From Adiantum capillus-veneris (taxonomy: Eukaryota > Streptophyta > Polypodiopsida > Polypodiales > Pteridaceae): DNA of 64,000 nt. The DNA is taken from the NCBI GenBank assembly GCA_014529385.2, contig CM043945.1, positions 95,642,112 to 95,706,111 of the forward strand, given 5' to 3'. Numbering within the stretch: position 1 is the first letter of the stretch; every line of letters begins with the position of its first letter. The position numbers and the translations under genes were made by a program. This document shows, in pieces, positions 1-14,480 of the stretch. The notes under the pieces are model-generated. The model saw nothing but the letters and a program-made list of their open reading frames with translations. It had not been told where the DNA came from and did no database searches.

Positions 1-105
1 CATATTCTTAGATGCTTTGAAAGTACTATTATATATTTCATTTTTCTTCTAGTTTTACAGCATTTGTTGTTGTTTAGTCATAGGATTCGATTCCATATTT
101 AGGAG

Positions 106-330
106 TGTCGGAATTAGGGTTGCGGAGAAACACACAGCTTGGAGAAGACGAAGGAAGCTCAAGGCACACAATAGAGAGTGTGTTACTTAGTGTGAAATGG
201 AAAGATAGATAGCCCTAGAGTGATGGGCGTATATACAATGCACAGGGGAAAAAACCTCCTAAAGAGGGAAAAAATGCCCCGGTGGTCCTAGTGTGTTCAC
301 ACACATCACTACCACATGTATATGGTAACA
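106..330 (-). repeat. 3' LTR of Copia-1
   Basis: 225 bp, about 96-97% identical to the 5' LTR at 5059-5285. Its outer end reads TGTCGG on the plus strand instead of TGTTGG, a point mutation in the terminal sequence. Preceded in element orientation by the polypurine tract at 331-342. Confidence 0.95.
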
Positions 331-342
331 AATCCCCCCTGG
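331..342 (-). other. Polypurine tract of Copia-1
   Basis: On the minus strand CCAGGGGGGATT directly precedes the 3' LTR. This is the expected plus-strand priming site. The same motif precedes the 3' LTRs of Copia-2 (9241-9252) and Copia-3 (29336-29347). Confidence 0.88.
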
Positions 343-405
343 AGTGATGCGGTGCACGAGAGCTGGCACGTGAGTAAAGGGAAGTGCCATGCCCTGAGGA
401 CAGGA

Positions 406-1854
406 TCAGTCCACAAAGGGGAGTAAGCCCAAAGCTTTGCGGAAAGCTTCAAGCTTCTCACGAGACAATGCCTTTGTGAAAAGATCTGTAGGGTTGTCCT
501 GTGTTGGCACATAAGCCAAGCTAATCTCTCCTGCTGAGAGCCTCTCCCTAACATAGTGGTAATGCACCTTGATGTGCTTTGTGCGAGCATGAAAAACTGG
601 GTTCCTCCCAACTGCCAATGCACTCTGATTGTCAGTGTAGATAGTGTTGGCAGTGTCCTGTCCAACACCCAAATCATCCATAAGGTGTCTGAGCCATACA
701 CACTCAACCGTAACTGTGAAGACTGCCCTGTACTCAGCCTCACAACTAGAAGTGGCCACAGTAGGTTGCTTCTTGCTCAACCATGATATACATGAACTGC
801 CAAGCATGAAACAAAAACCACTTGTGGACACTCGCGTGTCAAAACAACCAGCCCAATCTGAGTCCGAAAAAGCATGTAAGTCTGGCGGCAATGATCCCCC
901 CTTGGGATAAAACAAGCCAAGATGTAAAGTGCCACTAAGGTAGCGGAAAATCCTCTTGACAGCCTGCCAATGCTTAGACCCTGGGCTATGCATAAATTTA
1001 CTGACCTGTGAGACTGCAAACTGAATATCTTGCCTCGTGTTGCATACATAAATGAGGCAGCCAACAGCAGTTTGGTAAAGAGTGACATCAGCAGGATCAC
1101 CAGCATCATGTAGACTCAAATTCAAACATGTTTCCATGGGAGTGGCAATAGGTTTGCAAACCTCAAGTCCAAACTTACATAGCAATGTCTCTATGTAACT
1201 TTTCTGACACAAGGAAATACCACCATCACACTGCTTAAATTGTATACCCAAATAATGATGCAACAGCCCCAAATCTTTCATCTTGAAAGTAGCATTCAAA
1301 TCAGCCTTAAATTCAGCAATATATCTCTCATTTGGTCCAGTGATCAGCAAATCATCAACATAAAGAACCACGATGAGAAATACATCACCCTCACGCATTA
1401 CATACAATGTGCTTTCTGTTGGACTGATACGAAAGCCTTGTTTGACCAAATGAGTTTCAGCTTTCTCATACCAAGCACGAGGAGATTGCTTCAACCCATA
1501 CAAAGCCTTGTTACATTTGCACACTTTGTCCTCTTGTCCTTTTATGACAAAACCGCGAGGCTGCGTTACATAAACTTCCTCAAATATGTCACCATTCAAG
1601 AAAGCAGTAACAATGTCTGATTCATGTACATCCCAACCAAAATGAGCTGCCAGTGCACATAGAAAACGCACAGTAGTCATACGACAAGTGGGAGCAAAAG
1701 TCTCTTCATAATCTATGCCTTTTTGTTGTGCATAACCCTTTGCAACAAGTCGAGCCTTATGGCGATCGATCTCACCATCCGGCTTGCGTTTCAACTTGTA
1801 AACCCACTTCGTACCAATGGCCTTTTGCCAGGAGGCAAAACACATAAAGTCCAT
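406..1854 (-). pseudogene. Copia-1 reverse transcriptase and RNase H
   Basis: An open frame of 482 codons, with true homology starting around KAIGTKWVYKLK. Reverse transcriptase motifs are present in order: EETFAPTCRMTTVR, DIVTAFLNGDI and the catalytic YVDD at residues 165-168. RNase H follows with SDSDWAGC (Asp333), CEAEYRA (Glu374) and YTDNQSAL (Asp408), ending LGLLPFVD at a natural stop just before the polypurine tract. All catalytic residues look intact. It is classed as a pseudogene only because it is out of frame with integrase and lacks its own start. Confidence 0.92.
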
Positions 1855-3245
1855 GTGCCATTCTCTATAAGTGCATCATATTCTGATTGCATGGCAGCCA
1901 TCCAATTTTCTGAATTCTGTGCTTCATCAAAAGATAGAGGCTCCTCAACATCATGTAAACTAGACACAGCCAAAGCATAACAATCTGATGCATAAGATGC
2001 ATGGCGAGAGCCTGAATGAGTACAACTAGACAAAGGTGCATCCAATTTACTGTCACGCAAAGTGTGCACCAGCCGTTTTGGCATACCTCTAGCCTGCTCA
2101 GTTTCAGCCCTTTCCTCATCAAGTACATCATGTATATCTGCATCAGTAATAGGCTGATCTAAAACATTTTCAAAAACCCCCATAGGCTGTACATTTTCCT
2201 CATTGGAACTTACATTCGTATTTCCACCACTGAAAAGAGGCAACAAAGTGTCGTAAATGTCTTGTGAGCTTACCTTACTGTCTCTAGTACATGACAGCAA
2301 GCGCTGAACAGAATCTTCCACAAACACTACATCCCGAGAAACCAGAATACGTTTTGTTTGCGGATGATACAACCTGTAACCTTTGCTTTCAGTACTATAA
2401 CCAACAAAAATACATTTGACAGCCTTATCATCCAATTTTCTGCGCTGCACTTGTGGCACCAAAGCATATGCCAAACAGCCAAAAACACGCATGTGCTCAA
2501 TAGAAGGCTTTCTATCATGCCATGCTTCATATGGAGTAATAGACTGCAAAGCTTTCGTAGGACACCTGTTTAGTACATAAGTGGCACACATGATGGCCTC
2601 AAGCCAAAAAGAATGCGGCAAAGCTTGACTTTTGACCATACATCGTGCCATTTCCGTCAGTGACCCGTTTTTCCTCTCAACAACACCATTTTGCTCAAGC
2701 GTATAAGGCACTGTACATTGGTGTTTTATCCCACGACTAGCCAGAAATGCATTAAATTCATGAGACATATACTCCCCCCCTCGATCTGAACAGAGGGTGC
2801 CCATAGTACATTTCGAGACATTTTCAGCCATAGCCAGAAATTGTTTAAAGCACATAAAGACTTCGGACTTCGCTTTAAGCGGAAATACCCATGCATGCCT
2901 GGAGTAATCATCAATGAAAGTCACAAAGTACAGGTAATTGCCCAAGGACGGAGTTTGCATGGGCCCACAAACATCACTATGCACAAGCTGCAACCTGCAT
3001 GTGGCCCGAACTTAACCATGCTTTGGAAATTTAGAACACTGCATCTTACCCAAAATACAGCCTTCACAAACATGTTTGACAGGTGCTTCAAGAGGCGGCA
3101 AAGAAGCAACCATATCAGATTTCTGCAAATGCAGCAAACTGGCAAAATTCAGATGACCAAAACGTGCATGCCAAAGTTTTGCATCTGAAATAACCCTTGA
3201 ATCTGCAACAACATTTGCAAAGTTTTGTCCACACTTGTCATACAA
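1791..3245 (-). pseudogene. Copia-1 integrase (HHCC zinc finger and DDE core)
   Basis: 3012-3245 encodes the GAG-pre-integrase zinc finger (HARFGHLN...CEGCILGK), ending at a TAA where Copia-3 has a proline codon. The same frame resumes at 2993 and runs 400 codons. In that segment the catalytic triad is visible: Asp6 (HSDVCGP), Asp70 (CSDRGGEY) and Glu106 (GVVERKN), with the DD35E spacing of integrases. The middle part (YEAWHDRKPSIEHMRVFGC and CIFVGYS) is the copia integrase C-terminal signature. The frame shifts near 1830 in a short A-run (Copia-3 has GGAAAAAAAGCC there; this copy is one base out), where reverse transcriptase begins in another frame. Confidence 0.9.
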
Positions 3246-3254
3246 AGTGAGCTT

Positions 3255-3502
3255 ATACAGCCCACGGACAAAAGGCCATATGCAACAATTTCATCACCAA
3301 AACTTAGATCATGAACTGTACATCTGTCATCCACAAATTTGACTACAAGTCCAAGTCTAGCAAGTGCGGATACAGACAAGAGATTCTTCTTGATCCCAGG
3401 TACATAAAGTGCATCAACAAGTGTAAAGGAACTGCCATTAGCAGCAGTGAGCACAATCTTTCCAGCTCCCTGAACTGGATAAGAGGCGTTGTTGGCACAA
3501 GT
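3255..3502 (-). pseudogene. Copia-1 protease C-terminal part
   Basis: In the same frame as gag, after the TAA near 3505, the sequence continues VTCANNAS...LTAANGSSFTLVDALYVPGIKKNLLSVSALARLG, the copia protease-to-integrase linker with its LYVPGI-NLLS signature. The frame is lost near 3250-3260, and homology continues in another frame at 3245. This is one stop and one frameshift away from a continuous polyprotein. Confidence 0.85.
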
Positions 3503-3505
3503 GAC

Positions 3506-4696
3506 TTAATTCCCATGAGCGATAGACTCAAGAGAGGTAAACAATTCACGATGTGAGGTAATGTGCTTTGTAGCACCACTGTCGAAATACCACACATGTG
3601 AATCTGCAGCAACTGACAAGCATGCATCATGGACAGCAGGATTGTAAGTGCACTCTGCGCTAAAAGCCCATTCTGCATCTGCATCAGCATCAGCAACATA
3701 GTCTCCTTTCACAGAAGACTCAACAATGGATGCATTTGTAGTGGAACCAGCATTTGCAGTGGAACCACCCTCTTTCTTCTTAGCCTCTTTGGCCGTCAAC
3801 TTAGGACACGACTTGTTCAAGTGATCATTGGCTTTACAATAATGGCAACACATCTTCTTTTTGCCCTTATCACCAGAATTTCCAAACAAATTGCTGCTAG
3901 TAGAAGCATTAGGAACATAATTTTTGCTACTCGCAGCAGAACCATAAGAAGTGGCTGCATTACTGTTACCACCCTTTCTTTGAGAAGCAATAAAAGCCTG
4001 TTCAACTGCACGCTGCCTAGTCCTGTTTTTTCTAGAAAGTGACTCTTGCAACAGCAATGTGCATAATGCATCAAACTTGACAACTTCAGGATTTCCTCGG
4101 GTCATCAGTCTCCAAGTACTAGCAAAAGTCTGGTAGGAATCTGGTAAGGCATCAAGAACAGTCTGCACAAGGGAACTGTCTGAAATGACTTCACCTGCAG
4201 AAATAAGCTGCTCATTGATATCCTTGACACTAGCAAGGAAAGTGTCCATATCATCTTCCTCATGCATAATCTTCGACTCCAGCTCTTTACGCAGCAAAGC
4301 AATTTTAGCCTCATTGCGGCTTGCATAAAGACCTGCTAGAATATCCCAAGCCTGTTTTGCAGATTTTGCTGAACGAATGTGAGAAACAATGGTGTGCTTC
4401 ACAGACAACGCAATCAATGCATGAGCCTGTTCATCCTTAACATCCCAACGAGCTTGTTCTGCCGTAGGCAAAACAACTCTAACAGCTGCAATCCTTGCAG
4501 CAAGACCTGCAACATCCTCAACATCGCATACATCCTCAGAACCAGGACGTACATCAATGCCCTGCACAATGTTCCAGACACCCTTTGACACAAGAACATG
4601 TTGCATCATATAAGCCCACATAGGGTAGTTTCCCCCATCCAACCTGTCCTCAGCAGCAAACATCTTGAACACATCTGTGTTGTTGTTGTCAGCCAT
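3506..4696 (-). pseudogene. gag: Copia-1 gag and start of protease (truncated by a stop)
   Basis: About 396 residues starting at the ATG at 4696 (MADNNNTDVFKMF...), the start also seen in the sister copies. The first ~230 residues look like a copia gag (UBN2-type: ...YPMWAYMMQHVLVSKG... then a helical segment). A retroviral-type zinc knuckle CX2CX4HX4C (CHYCKANDHLNKSC) lies near residues 282-297, after a Ser/Asn/Gly-rich linker. The aspartic protease motif WYFDSGATKHI has its catalytic Asp at residue 372. The frame ends in a TAA after ...AHGN, where Copia-3 has a serine codon (HGNSVTCANN), so this is an acquired nonsense codon in the pol continuation rather than a natural gag stop. Family assignment is firm. 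The gag part could still yield capsid protein; the whole polyprotein could not. Confidence 0.9.
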
Positions 4697-5044
4697 GGTA
4701 AATGCTGCACCTGATGTGAAAATTGCCCGAAAATAGGATAAACGGAGCGGGAACAACCTGTGCTATATAGCACAAACCGTAGAAGACTATAAGGCACCTG
4801 TTATGCAAAAAACGGCACTGACAGAAATTCTGCACAAAATGACGAAATAGCCTGTGCAGTACTGCTTGTAGTGGAAACGGAGGCCGAAATGAGCCCAAAT
4901 CAAAATTTTGAGCAGACCAAACTCTTTGAGCTCTCCCAAAATTTTTGTCGACCTGCGAACGCTCACCAAAGCTCACTGAAATCGGAGAAAGTGAGCAGGC
5001 GTGTGCTGGAGCAGCTGGCGACTAAGCCCGGGAGGACGTGACCT

Positions 5045-5056
5045 GCTCTGATACCA
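5045..5056 (-). other. Primer-binding site of Copia-1
   Basis: On the minus strand this reads TGGTATCAGAGC, two bases inside the 5' LTR. It is complementary to the 3' end of plant initiator tRNA-Met, the usual primer for minus-strand DNA synthesis in plant copia elements. Confidence 0.93.
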
Positions 5057-5058
5057 AT

Positions 5059-5285
5059 TGTTGGAATTAGGGTTGCAGAGAAACACACACAACTTGGAGA
5101 AGACGAAGGAAGCTCAAGGCACACAATAGAGAGTGTGTTACTTAGTGTGCAATGGAAAGATAGATAGCCCTAGAGTGATGGGCGTATATACAATGCACGG
5201 GGGAAAAAACCTCCTAAAGAGGGAAAAAATGCCCCGACGGTCCTAGTGTGTTCACACACATCACTACCACATGTATATGGTAACA
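5059..5285 (-). repeat. 5' LTR of Copia-1
   Basis: 227 bp. In element orientation it starts TGTTACCATATACATGTGG and ends ...CCTAATTCCAACA, next to the primer-binding site. It contains a TATA-like GTATATAC stretch in the conserved block reading CGCCCATCACTCTAGGG on the minus strand, a likely core promoter. The same LTR recurs at 6757, 9253, 24544, 29348 and 37330. Confidence 0.95.
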
Positions 5286-5290
5286 AGGAG

Positions 5291-6451
5291 TAGGTTAGGC
5301 AACGTCTATAACCATCAATTGAGCAACAAGGATCAGGGAAAAAACTACCAAAACCTTATTTTGGTTGTCAAGACCATAAACTCTGAAATTTTAGAAATCG
5401 GATGGTTACAGCTCATAAGCAAAAAGGAATGAACCAAACTAAGGAAAAGCTGATCTGGAAAGCTTCAGGCCAAAATGTGCAGAAACATGGATTGCGATCC
5501 ATGACCCCTCTCAGACAATTTGGAGAGAAACTGATACCATAGGGTTTTGTGGGGTCTAGAAACACACTTTTGGTGAAAAATATCATACTCATCCAAATCA
5601 AGAAATTGGGCGGAAAGTAACAAAACTTGGAAATAAACAAAAATTGGGCCTTTTTGACTTTTTGGTGTCCAAATTCAAACATAAATGAATCTGACCTCTA
5701 TAGGGAATAGGCATACAACTAACCAAATTTCATGACCAGATGAGGTGAAACATGGATCGGGATCCATGACTCCTTGAAGCATCTGAGGCTGAGATTTAGG
5801 CAGTGAGTAGCTGACATCATTTGGGACAACTTTTGTGAAGGTCATCGTAGCAAGAGACAACAAAAAGTTGACCAAAACACCAAAAGACAAGCTGCAAGTC
5901 AAAAACGGCGAGCAATCACAAAAAAATTGCTTTTGCCAAAGACAAAGGTTTTCAAATCCAAAAATAAGTGGATACATAGACTCCATAGACTTCAAGTAAC
6001 CACCAGACCAAGTATGGGGTTTAAACGTGATGGAACATGGATCGGGATCCATGTCCTCCTGCTAGATTTTGGGATTGTGACCTTACAGCCTTGTAACAGA
6101 GACAAATGAAATTACCAAAAACTTTATTTTTCATACATAGTAAGAATTCACAATTGTCACTTTTTTTGGAAAGCATGCACATTTTTGAGGCCCAAGATGT
6201 GGCTATAAAATATGATAGCATCCACATTCTCAAGGTCCCAAAGGAGATTATGTTTTTTGTTACAATCTATGTAGAGCCACATATCATGAACTATATATCC
6301 CTTCCTCTTGACAAAGCTCAACCCAATCTATGTCTTTTGGAGACTCTCCCTATTGTTTGGTGATACATAGTGGTATTTTGTAGGTATAGGTATCTTGAAT
6401 CCTACCTTGTTTGTGGATTCTAAGTCATCCAAGCGTATGATATGGTGTTAT

Positions 6452-6454
<3 letters not shown>
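5291..6454. repeat. Non-coding stretch with three palindrome-bearing diverged repeats
   Basis: No gene is supported here. CATGGATC-GG-GATCCATG (18 bp, perfect 8 bp arms) occurs near 5752-5769 and 6033-6050, with a mutated copy (CATGGATTGCGATCCATG) near 5485-5502. Spacing is about 267 and 281 bp. Sequence before each copy is weakly alike (gaccagatgagg...aacatgg), suggesting an old tandem repeat of ~275 bp. The short ORFs here are not conserved in pattern and are not called. Confidence 0.55.

Positions 6455-6532
<78 letters not shown>
6455..6532. repeat. (TC)n microsatellite, about 78 bp
   Basis: Uninterrupted TC dinucleotide run. ORFs encoding (SL)n across it are artefacts of the repeat. Confidence 0.97.
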
Positions 6533-6536
<4 letters not shown>

Positions 6537-6756
6537 TGAGAATGCACATATGCTTTAAGAAAGACAATAGTAGTGTGATTGAATGTTACTCCATTTATTG
6601 ATTTAATTTAGGAAGGAAGAAGAACAAAGATTTTTCAGATAAAGTGATAAAAAAAGCACTACAAAACTTTAATTCTGTTTTACAAATCATCACCTTTGGA
6701 AAACTATCATGTGGAAATAAAAATTTGAGAAAGAAAAGTGCAGCTTGATGTGTTGT

Positions 6757-6983
6757 TGTTACCATATACATGTGGTAGTGATGTGTGTGAACACACTAGG
6801 ACCGTCGGGGCATTTTTTCCCTCTTTAGGAGGTTTTTTCCCCCGAGCATCATATATACGCCCATCACTCTAGGGCTATCCATCTTTCCATTGCATACTAA
6901 GTAACACACTCTCTATTGTGTGCCTTGAGCTTCCTTCATCTTCTCCAAGCTATGTGCGTTTCTCTGCAACCCTAATTCCAACA
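6757..6983 (+). repeat. 5' LTR of Copia-2
   Basis: TGTTACC...CAACA, 227 bp, followed at 6986-6997 by the primer-binding site TGGTATCAGAGC. Contains the ATATATACGCCCATC core-promoter-like block. Confidence 0.95.
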
Positions 6984-6985
6984 AT

Positions 6986-6997
6986 TGGTATCAGAGC
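6986..6997 (+). other. Primer-binding site of Copia-2
   Basis: TGGTATCAGAGC two bases after the 5' LTR, complementary to initiator tRNA-Met. Confidence 0.92.
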
Positions 6998-7346
6998 AGG
7001 TTCTATCCTCCTGGGCTTAGTCGCCAGCTGCTCCAGCACACGCCTGCTCACTTTCTCCGATTACAGTGAGGTTTGGCGAGCATTTGCAGGTCGACAAATA
7101 TTACGAGAACACTCATAGAGCTTGGTCTGCTCATATTTTTTATTCGGGCTTATTTCGGCCTCCGTTTTCACTACAGGCAGATCTGCATAGGCAATTTTGT
7201 CATTTTGTGCAAAATATATGTCAGTGTCGTTTTCTGCATAACAGGTGCCTTACAGTCTTCTACAGTTTTGTGCTGTATAGCACGTGTTGTTCCCGCTCTG
7301 TTTCTCCTATTTTTGGGCAGTTTTCACATCAGGTGCAACATTTACC

Positions 7347-8368
7347 ATGGTTGACAACAACAACACAGATGTGTTCAAGATGTTTGCTGCTGAGGACAGG
7401 TTGGATGGGGACAACTACCCAATGTGGGCTTATATGATGCAACACTTTCTTGTGTCAAAGGGCGTCTAGAATATTGTGCACGCCATTGATGTACGTCCTG
7501 GTTCTGAGGATGTAGGCGATGTTGAGGATGTTGCAGGTCTTGCTGCAAGGATTGCTGCTATTAGAGTTGTTTTGCCTACGGTAAAACAAGCTCGTTGGGA
7601 TGTAAAGGATGCACAGGCTCATGCATTGATTGCGTTGTCTGTAAAGCGCACCATTGTTCCTCACATCCGTTCAGCAAAATCTGCAAAAAGGCTTCGGATA
7701 TTTTGGTTGGTCTTTATGCAAGTCGCAATGAGGCTAAAATTGCTTTGTTGCGTAAAGAGTTGGAGTCGAAGATTATGCATGAGGAAGATGATATGGACAC
7801 TTTTCTTGCTAGTGTCAAGGATATCAATGAGCAACTTATTTCTGCAGGTGAAGTCATTTCTGACAGTTCCCTTGTGCAAACTGTTCTTGATGCCTTACCA
7901 GATTCCTACCAGACTTTTGCTAGTACTTGGAGACTTATAATCCAAGTAAATCCAGACGTTGTCAGGTTTGATGCATTATGCACATTGTTGTTGCAAGAGT
8001 CACTTTCTAGAAAAAACTGGACTCGACAACGTGCAGTTGAACAGGCTTTTATTGCTTCTCAAAGAAAGGGTGGTAACAGCAATGCAGCCACTTCTTATGG
8101 TTCTGCTGCGAGTGGCAAAAATTATGTTCCTAATGCTTCTGCTGGCAGCAATTCGTCTGGAAATTCTGGTGATAAGGGCAAAAAGAAGATGTGTTGCCAT
8201 TATTGTAAATCCAATGATCACTTGATCAAGTCGTGTCCTAAGTTGAAGGCCAAAGAGGCTAAGAAGAAAGAGGGTGGTTCCACTGCAAATGTTGGTTCCA
8301 CTACAAATGCAGCCATTGTTGAGTCTTCTGTGAAAGGAGACTGTGATGCTGATGGGGATGTAGAATAG
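7347..8368 (+). pseudogene. gag: Copia-2 gag (broken)
   Basis: Starts at ATG 7347 (MVDNNNTDVFKMF). A TGG-to-TAG change stops the frame at 7467-7469 (SKGV*NIV). The frame resumes and is lost by a one-base shift near 7690. It then runs open from about 7685 to 8368 through the helical gag domain and the CX2CX4HX4C knuckle (CHYCKSNDHLIKSC), ending at another Trp-to-TAG change (DVE*AF). Clearly homologous throughout to the Copia-1 gag. No intact gag could be made. Confidence 0.9.
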
Positions 8369-8412
8369 GCTTTTAGCGCAGACTGCACTTACAATCCTGA
8401 TGTCCATGATGC

Positions 8413-9177
8413 ATGCTTGTCAGTTGCTGCAGATTCACATGTGTAGTCTTTGACAGTGGTGCTACAAAGCAGAGTCTACATGATGTTGGCGATCCTGTTG
8501 ATGTCACTCTTTACCGAACTGTTGTTGGCTGCCTCATTTATGTATGCAACACGAGGCCAGATATTCAGTTTGCAGTCTCACAGGTCAGCAGATTTATGCA
8601 TAGCCCAGGGTCTAAGCATTGACAGGCTGTCAAGAGGATTTTCCGCTATCTTAGTGGCACTTTACATCTTGGCTTGTTTTATCCCAAGGGGGAATCATTG
8701 CCGCCAGACTTACATGCTTTTTCGGAGTCACATTGGGCTGGTTGTTTTGACACACGAGTGTCCACAAGTGGTTTTTGTTTCATGCTTGGCAGTTCATGTG
8801 TATCATGGTTGAGCAAGAAGCAACCTACTGTGGCCACTTTGAGTTGTGAGGCTGAGTATAGGGCAGTCTTCATAGCTACGGTTGAGTGTGTATGGCTCAG
8901 ACGCCTTATGCTGATTTGGGTGTTGAACAGGACACTGCCAACACTATCTATGCTGACAGTCAGAGCGCATTGGAAGTTGCGAGGAACCCAATTTTTCATG
9001 CTCGCACAAAGCACATTGAGGTGCATTACCACTATGTCAGGGAGATGATCTCAGCAGGAGAGATCAGCTTACGTGCCAACACAGGACAACCTTGCAGATC
9101 TATTCACAAAGGCATTGTCTCGTGAGAAGCTCGAAGCTTTCCGCAAAGCTTTGGGCTTGCTCCCCTTTGTGGACTGA
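8413..9177 (+). pseudogene. Copia-2 protease stub fused to RT C-terminus and RNase H
   Basis: A protease active-site remnant (VVFDSGATK) is joined by the internal deletion to the RT end (HDVGDPVDVTLYRTVVGCLIYVCNTRPDIQF). RNase H follows with HWAGCFDTRVSTSGF, SCEAEYRAVF and ANTIYADSQSAL. A Trp-to-TGA stop lies at 8620-8622 and a frameshift near 8910. In the family frame the sequence ends LLPFVD at the TGA at 9175-9177, next to the polypurine tract. Non-functional remnant. Confidence 0.88.
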
Positions 9178-9252
9178 TCATGTCCTCAGGGCATGGCACT
9201 TCCCTTTACTCATGTGCCAGCTCTCGTTCACCGCATCACTCCAGGGGGGATT

Positions 9253-9479
9253 TGTTACCATATACATGTGGTAGTGATGTGTGTGAACACACTAGGACCG
9301 CCAGGGCATCTTTTCCCTCTTTAGGAGGTTTTTTCCCCCGAGCATCATATATACGCCCATCACTCTAGGGCTATCTATCTTTCGATTGCATACTAAGTAA
9401 CACACTCTCTATTGTGTGCCTTGAGCTTCCTTCATGTTCTCCAAGATATGTGCGTTTCTCTTGAACCCTAATTCCAACA
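9253..9479 (+). repeat. 3' LTR of Copia-2
   Basis: 227 bp, preceded by the polypurine tract CCAGGGGGGATT (9241-9252) and followed by the target-site copy GTTGT. Confidence 0.95.
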
Positions 9480-9484
9480 GTTGT

Positions 9485-9820
9485 GAGTGTCATCTTGCTA
9501 AAAAAGATGTATGCTTGCTAAGAAAAATGATCAATAATAGTTTAGATCATTTCATCCTTGTGAATAGTACGTGGAAAATGTCAGGTATCAAGCCCTGGTT
9601 CGGTGTCAAGCCCATAGGAAACTACTCTTGTAGCATAGATCAAGATCTTATAGTTGTTTTCCTAAATAGCTTGCCTAATGAATTTCATCAAATTGTCACT
9701 GTCTTGAAAGAGATCCACTGCCTTCTTTGGATTGTATCATTAATTCCTTGCAAGAAGAATAAAAAAGAGTACCCCATGCCAATTGTTCCATTATTCCCAG
9801 TGCATACACAGTCACAATAA
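9485..9820 (+). pseudogene. Possible relic of a second, different copia gag
   Basis: An ORF at 9434-9820 starts inside the Copia-2 LTR, but downstream of the LTR it reads DQDLIVVFLNSLPNEFHQIVTVLKE. This resembles the conserved helix of copia gag proteins (a -LLNSLP- motif followed by a hydrophobic helix). It lacks a zinc knuckle and contains a copy of a local nucleotide repeat (near 9585-9633). The resemblance is short, so this is tentative. It would make Copia-2 an insertion into an older copia relic. Confidence 0.3.
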
Positions 9821-10440
9821 TTGTGCTTCTATCTCTCCAATAATTGCTTCAAAAAGAATAAAAACGAGATTCATATGATTGACGATGATACAGAATCTCA
9901 AGTGCTTTCAGTTGACAATGTTGTTTTTTTAGGTCAAGTCTTTTTATGTTATACATAGTCAAATAAATTTTATGAGTTATAGACACTACCACACATAAAT
10001 GGAAAGACCTCCCAAAACATTTGTTTGGTTCAATTCCTTGTTGTAAACCACTTCTTATGAGGTTATTGGGCAAACCTAAACCCAAGGTTTTGGAGTAAAC
10101 CAAAAAGTCCACATGTTGGTAGCTATTTTGCCCTACATCCTGTGTGTTCGAGGGGGGTTCATTATCGTAGCATCAGGTTATGGGTATACCAAAACCCTTG
10201 TTTGTGACTACACCTAAAACTCTTGGTTTATCAGTATACCTAAAACTCTATGTCAAGAGAGTGGTGAGTCTAATTTGGGCTTGGGGGGGGGGGGGGGGGG
10301 GGGGGGGGGATTATGGGGTTTTTCAAGCCTTGGTCCGATGTCAAGCCCATGGGAAACTACTCTTATAGCATTGCTATTAGAGCATTGCCGGGGTTTTCAA
10401 GCCCTTGTATGGTGTCAAGCCCGTGGGAAACTACTCTTGT
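9585..10440. repeat. Three copies of a ~50 bp dispersed repeat
   Basis: A unit like TCAAGCC(C)TTGG..GTGTCAAGCC, then CAT(A/G)GGAAACTACTCTT(G/A)TAG, occurs at about 9590-9635, 10320-10368 and 10395-10440. The last two are ~75 bp apart and flank a short spacer. Between copy 1 and copy 2 there is AT-rich non-coding sequence with no supported gene. Confidence 0.75.
10283..10309. repeat. Poly-G tract, 27 nt
   Basis: Uninterrupted G run beside the 50 bp repeat copies. Its exact length may be an assembly estimate. Confidence 0.9.
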
Positions 10441-10488
10441 AGGATTCAATTACACTTCTTGTCTTATATGGAGTTTGCATGGCTAGTT

Positions 10489-10620
<132 letters not shown>

Positions 10621-10674
10621 CTAAATATTGGAATTAATTAATATAAGGGTGGTTATTTTTAGTGTGTCGATCTG

Positions 10675-14480
<3,806 letters not shown>

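Larger units (their letters stand above)
106..5285 (-). mobile_element. Copia-1: nearly complete Ty1/copia LTR retrotransposon
   Basis: A 5.18 kb element read on the minus strand. Two ~226 bp LTRs (106-330 and 5059-5285) bound it and begin TGTTACC and end CAACA in element orientation. The 5 bp flanks AGGAG (101-105 and 5286-5290) match exactly, so this is a genuine insertion. Order in element direction is LTR, tRNA-Met primer-binding site, gag with CCHC knuckle, protease, integrase, reverse transcriptase, RNase H, polypurine tract, LTR, which is the copia order (integrase before RT). The LTRs differ by about 7 substitutions and a 2 bp indel, suggesting fairly recent insertion. The polyprotein is broken by two nonsense codons and two frameshifts, so this copy is unlikely to be autonomous. 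It is the best reference copy for the two other family members in the window. Confidence 0.97.
6757..9479 (+). mobile_element. Copia-2: internally deleted copia element
   Basis: A 2.72 kb copy of the Copia-1 family in the opposite orientation, with 227 bp LTRs (6757-6983 and 9253-9479) and a perfect 5 bp TSD GTTGT (6752-6756 and 9480-9484). The internal region keeps gag, the first residues of protease and the C-terminal RT/RNase H. It lacks about 2.4 kb covering the rest of protease, all of integrase and the catalytic part of RT. The junction is near 8471, where FDSGATK runs straight into the sequence before LHDVGDP. The LTRs differ at about 9 of 227 positions. The remaining frames carry several stops. 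Confidence 0.96.

Noticed and set aside
309-743. 144-codon minus-strand ORF overlapping RNase H of Copia-1
   Set aside because: Shadow of the RT/RNase H frame; residues match no family and the motifs are in the overlapping frame.
6395-6601. ORFs with long Ser-Leu, Glu-Arg or Tyr-Ile runs (also at 10405-10933, 34156, 35243, 42476)
   Set aside because: They are translations of CT, GA or TA microsatellites with no conserved flanking protein.
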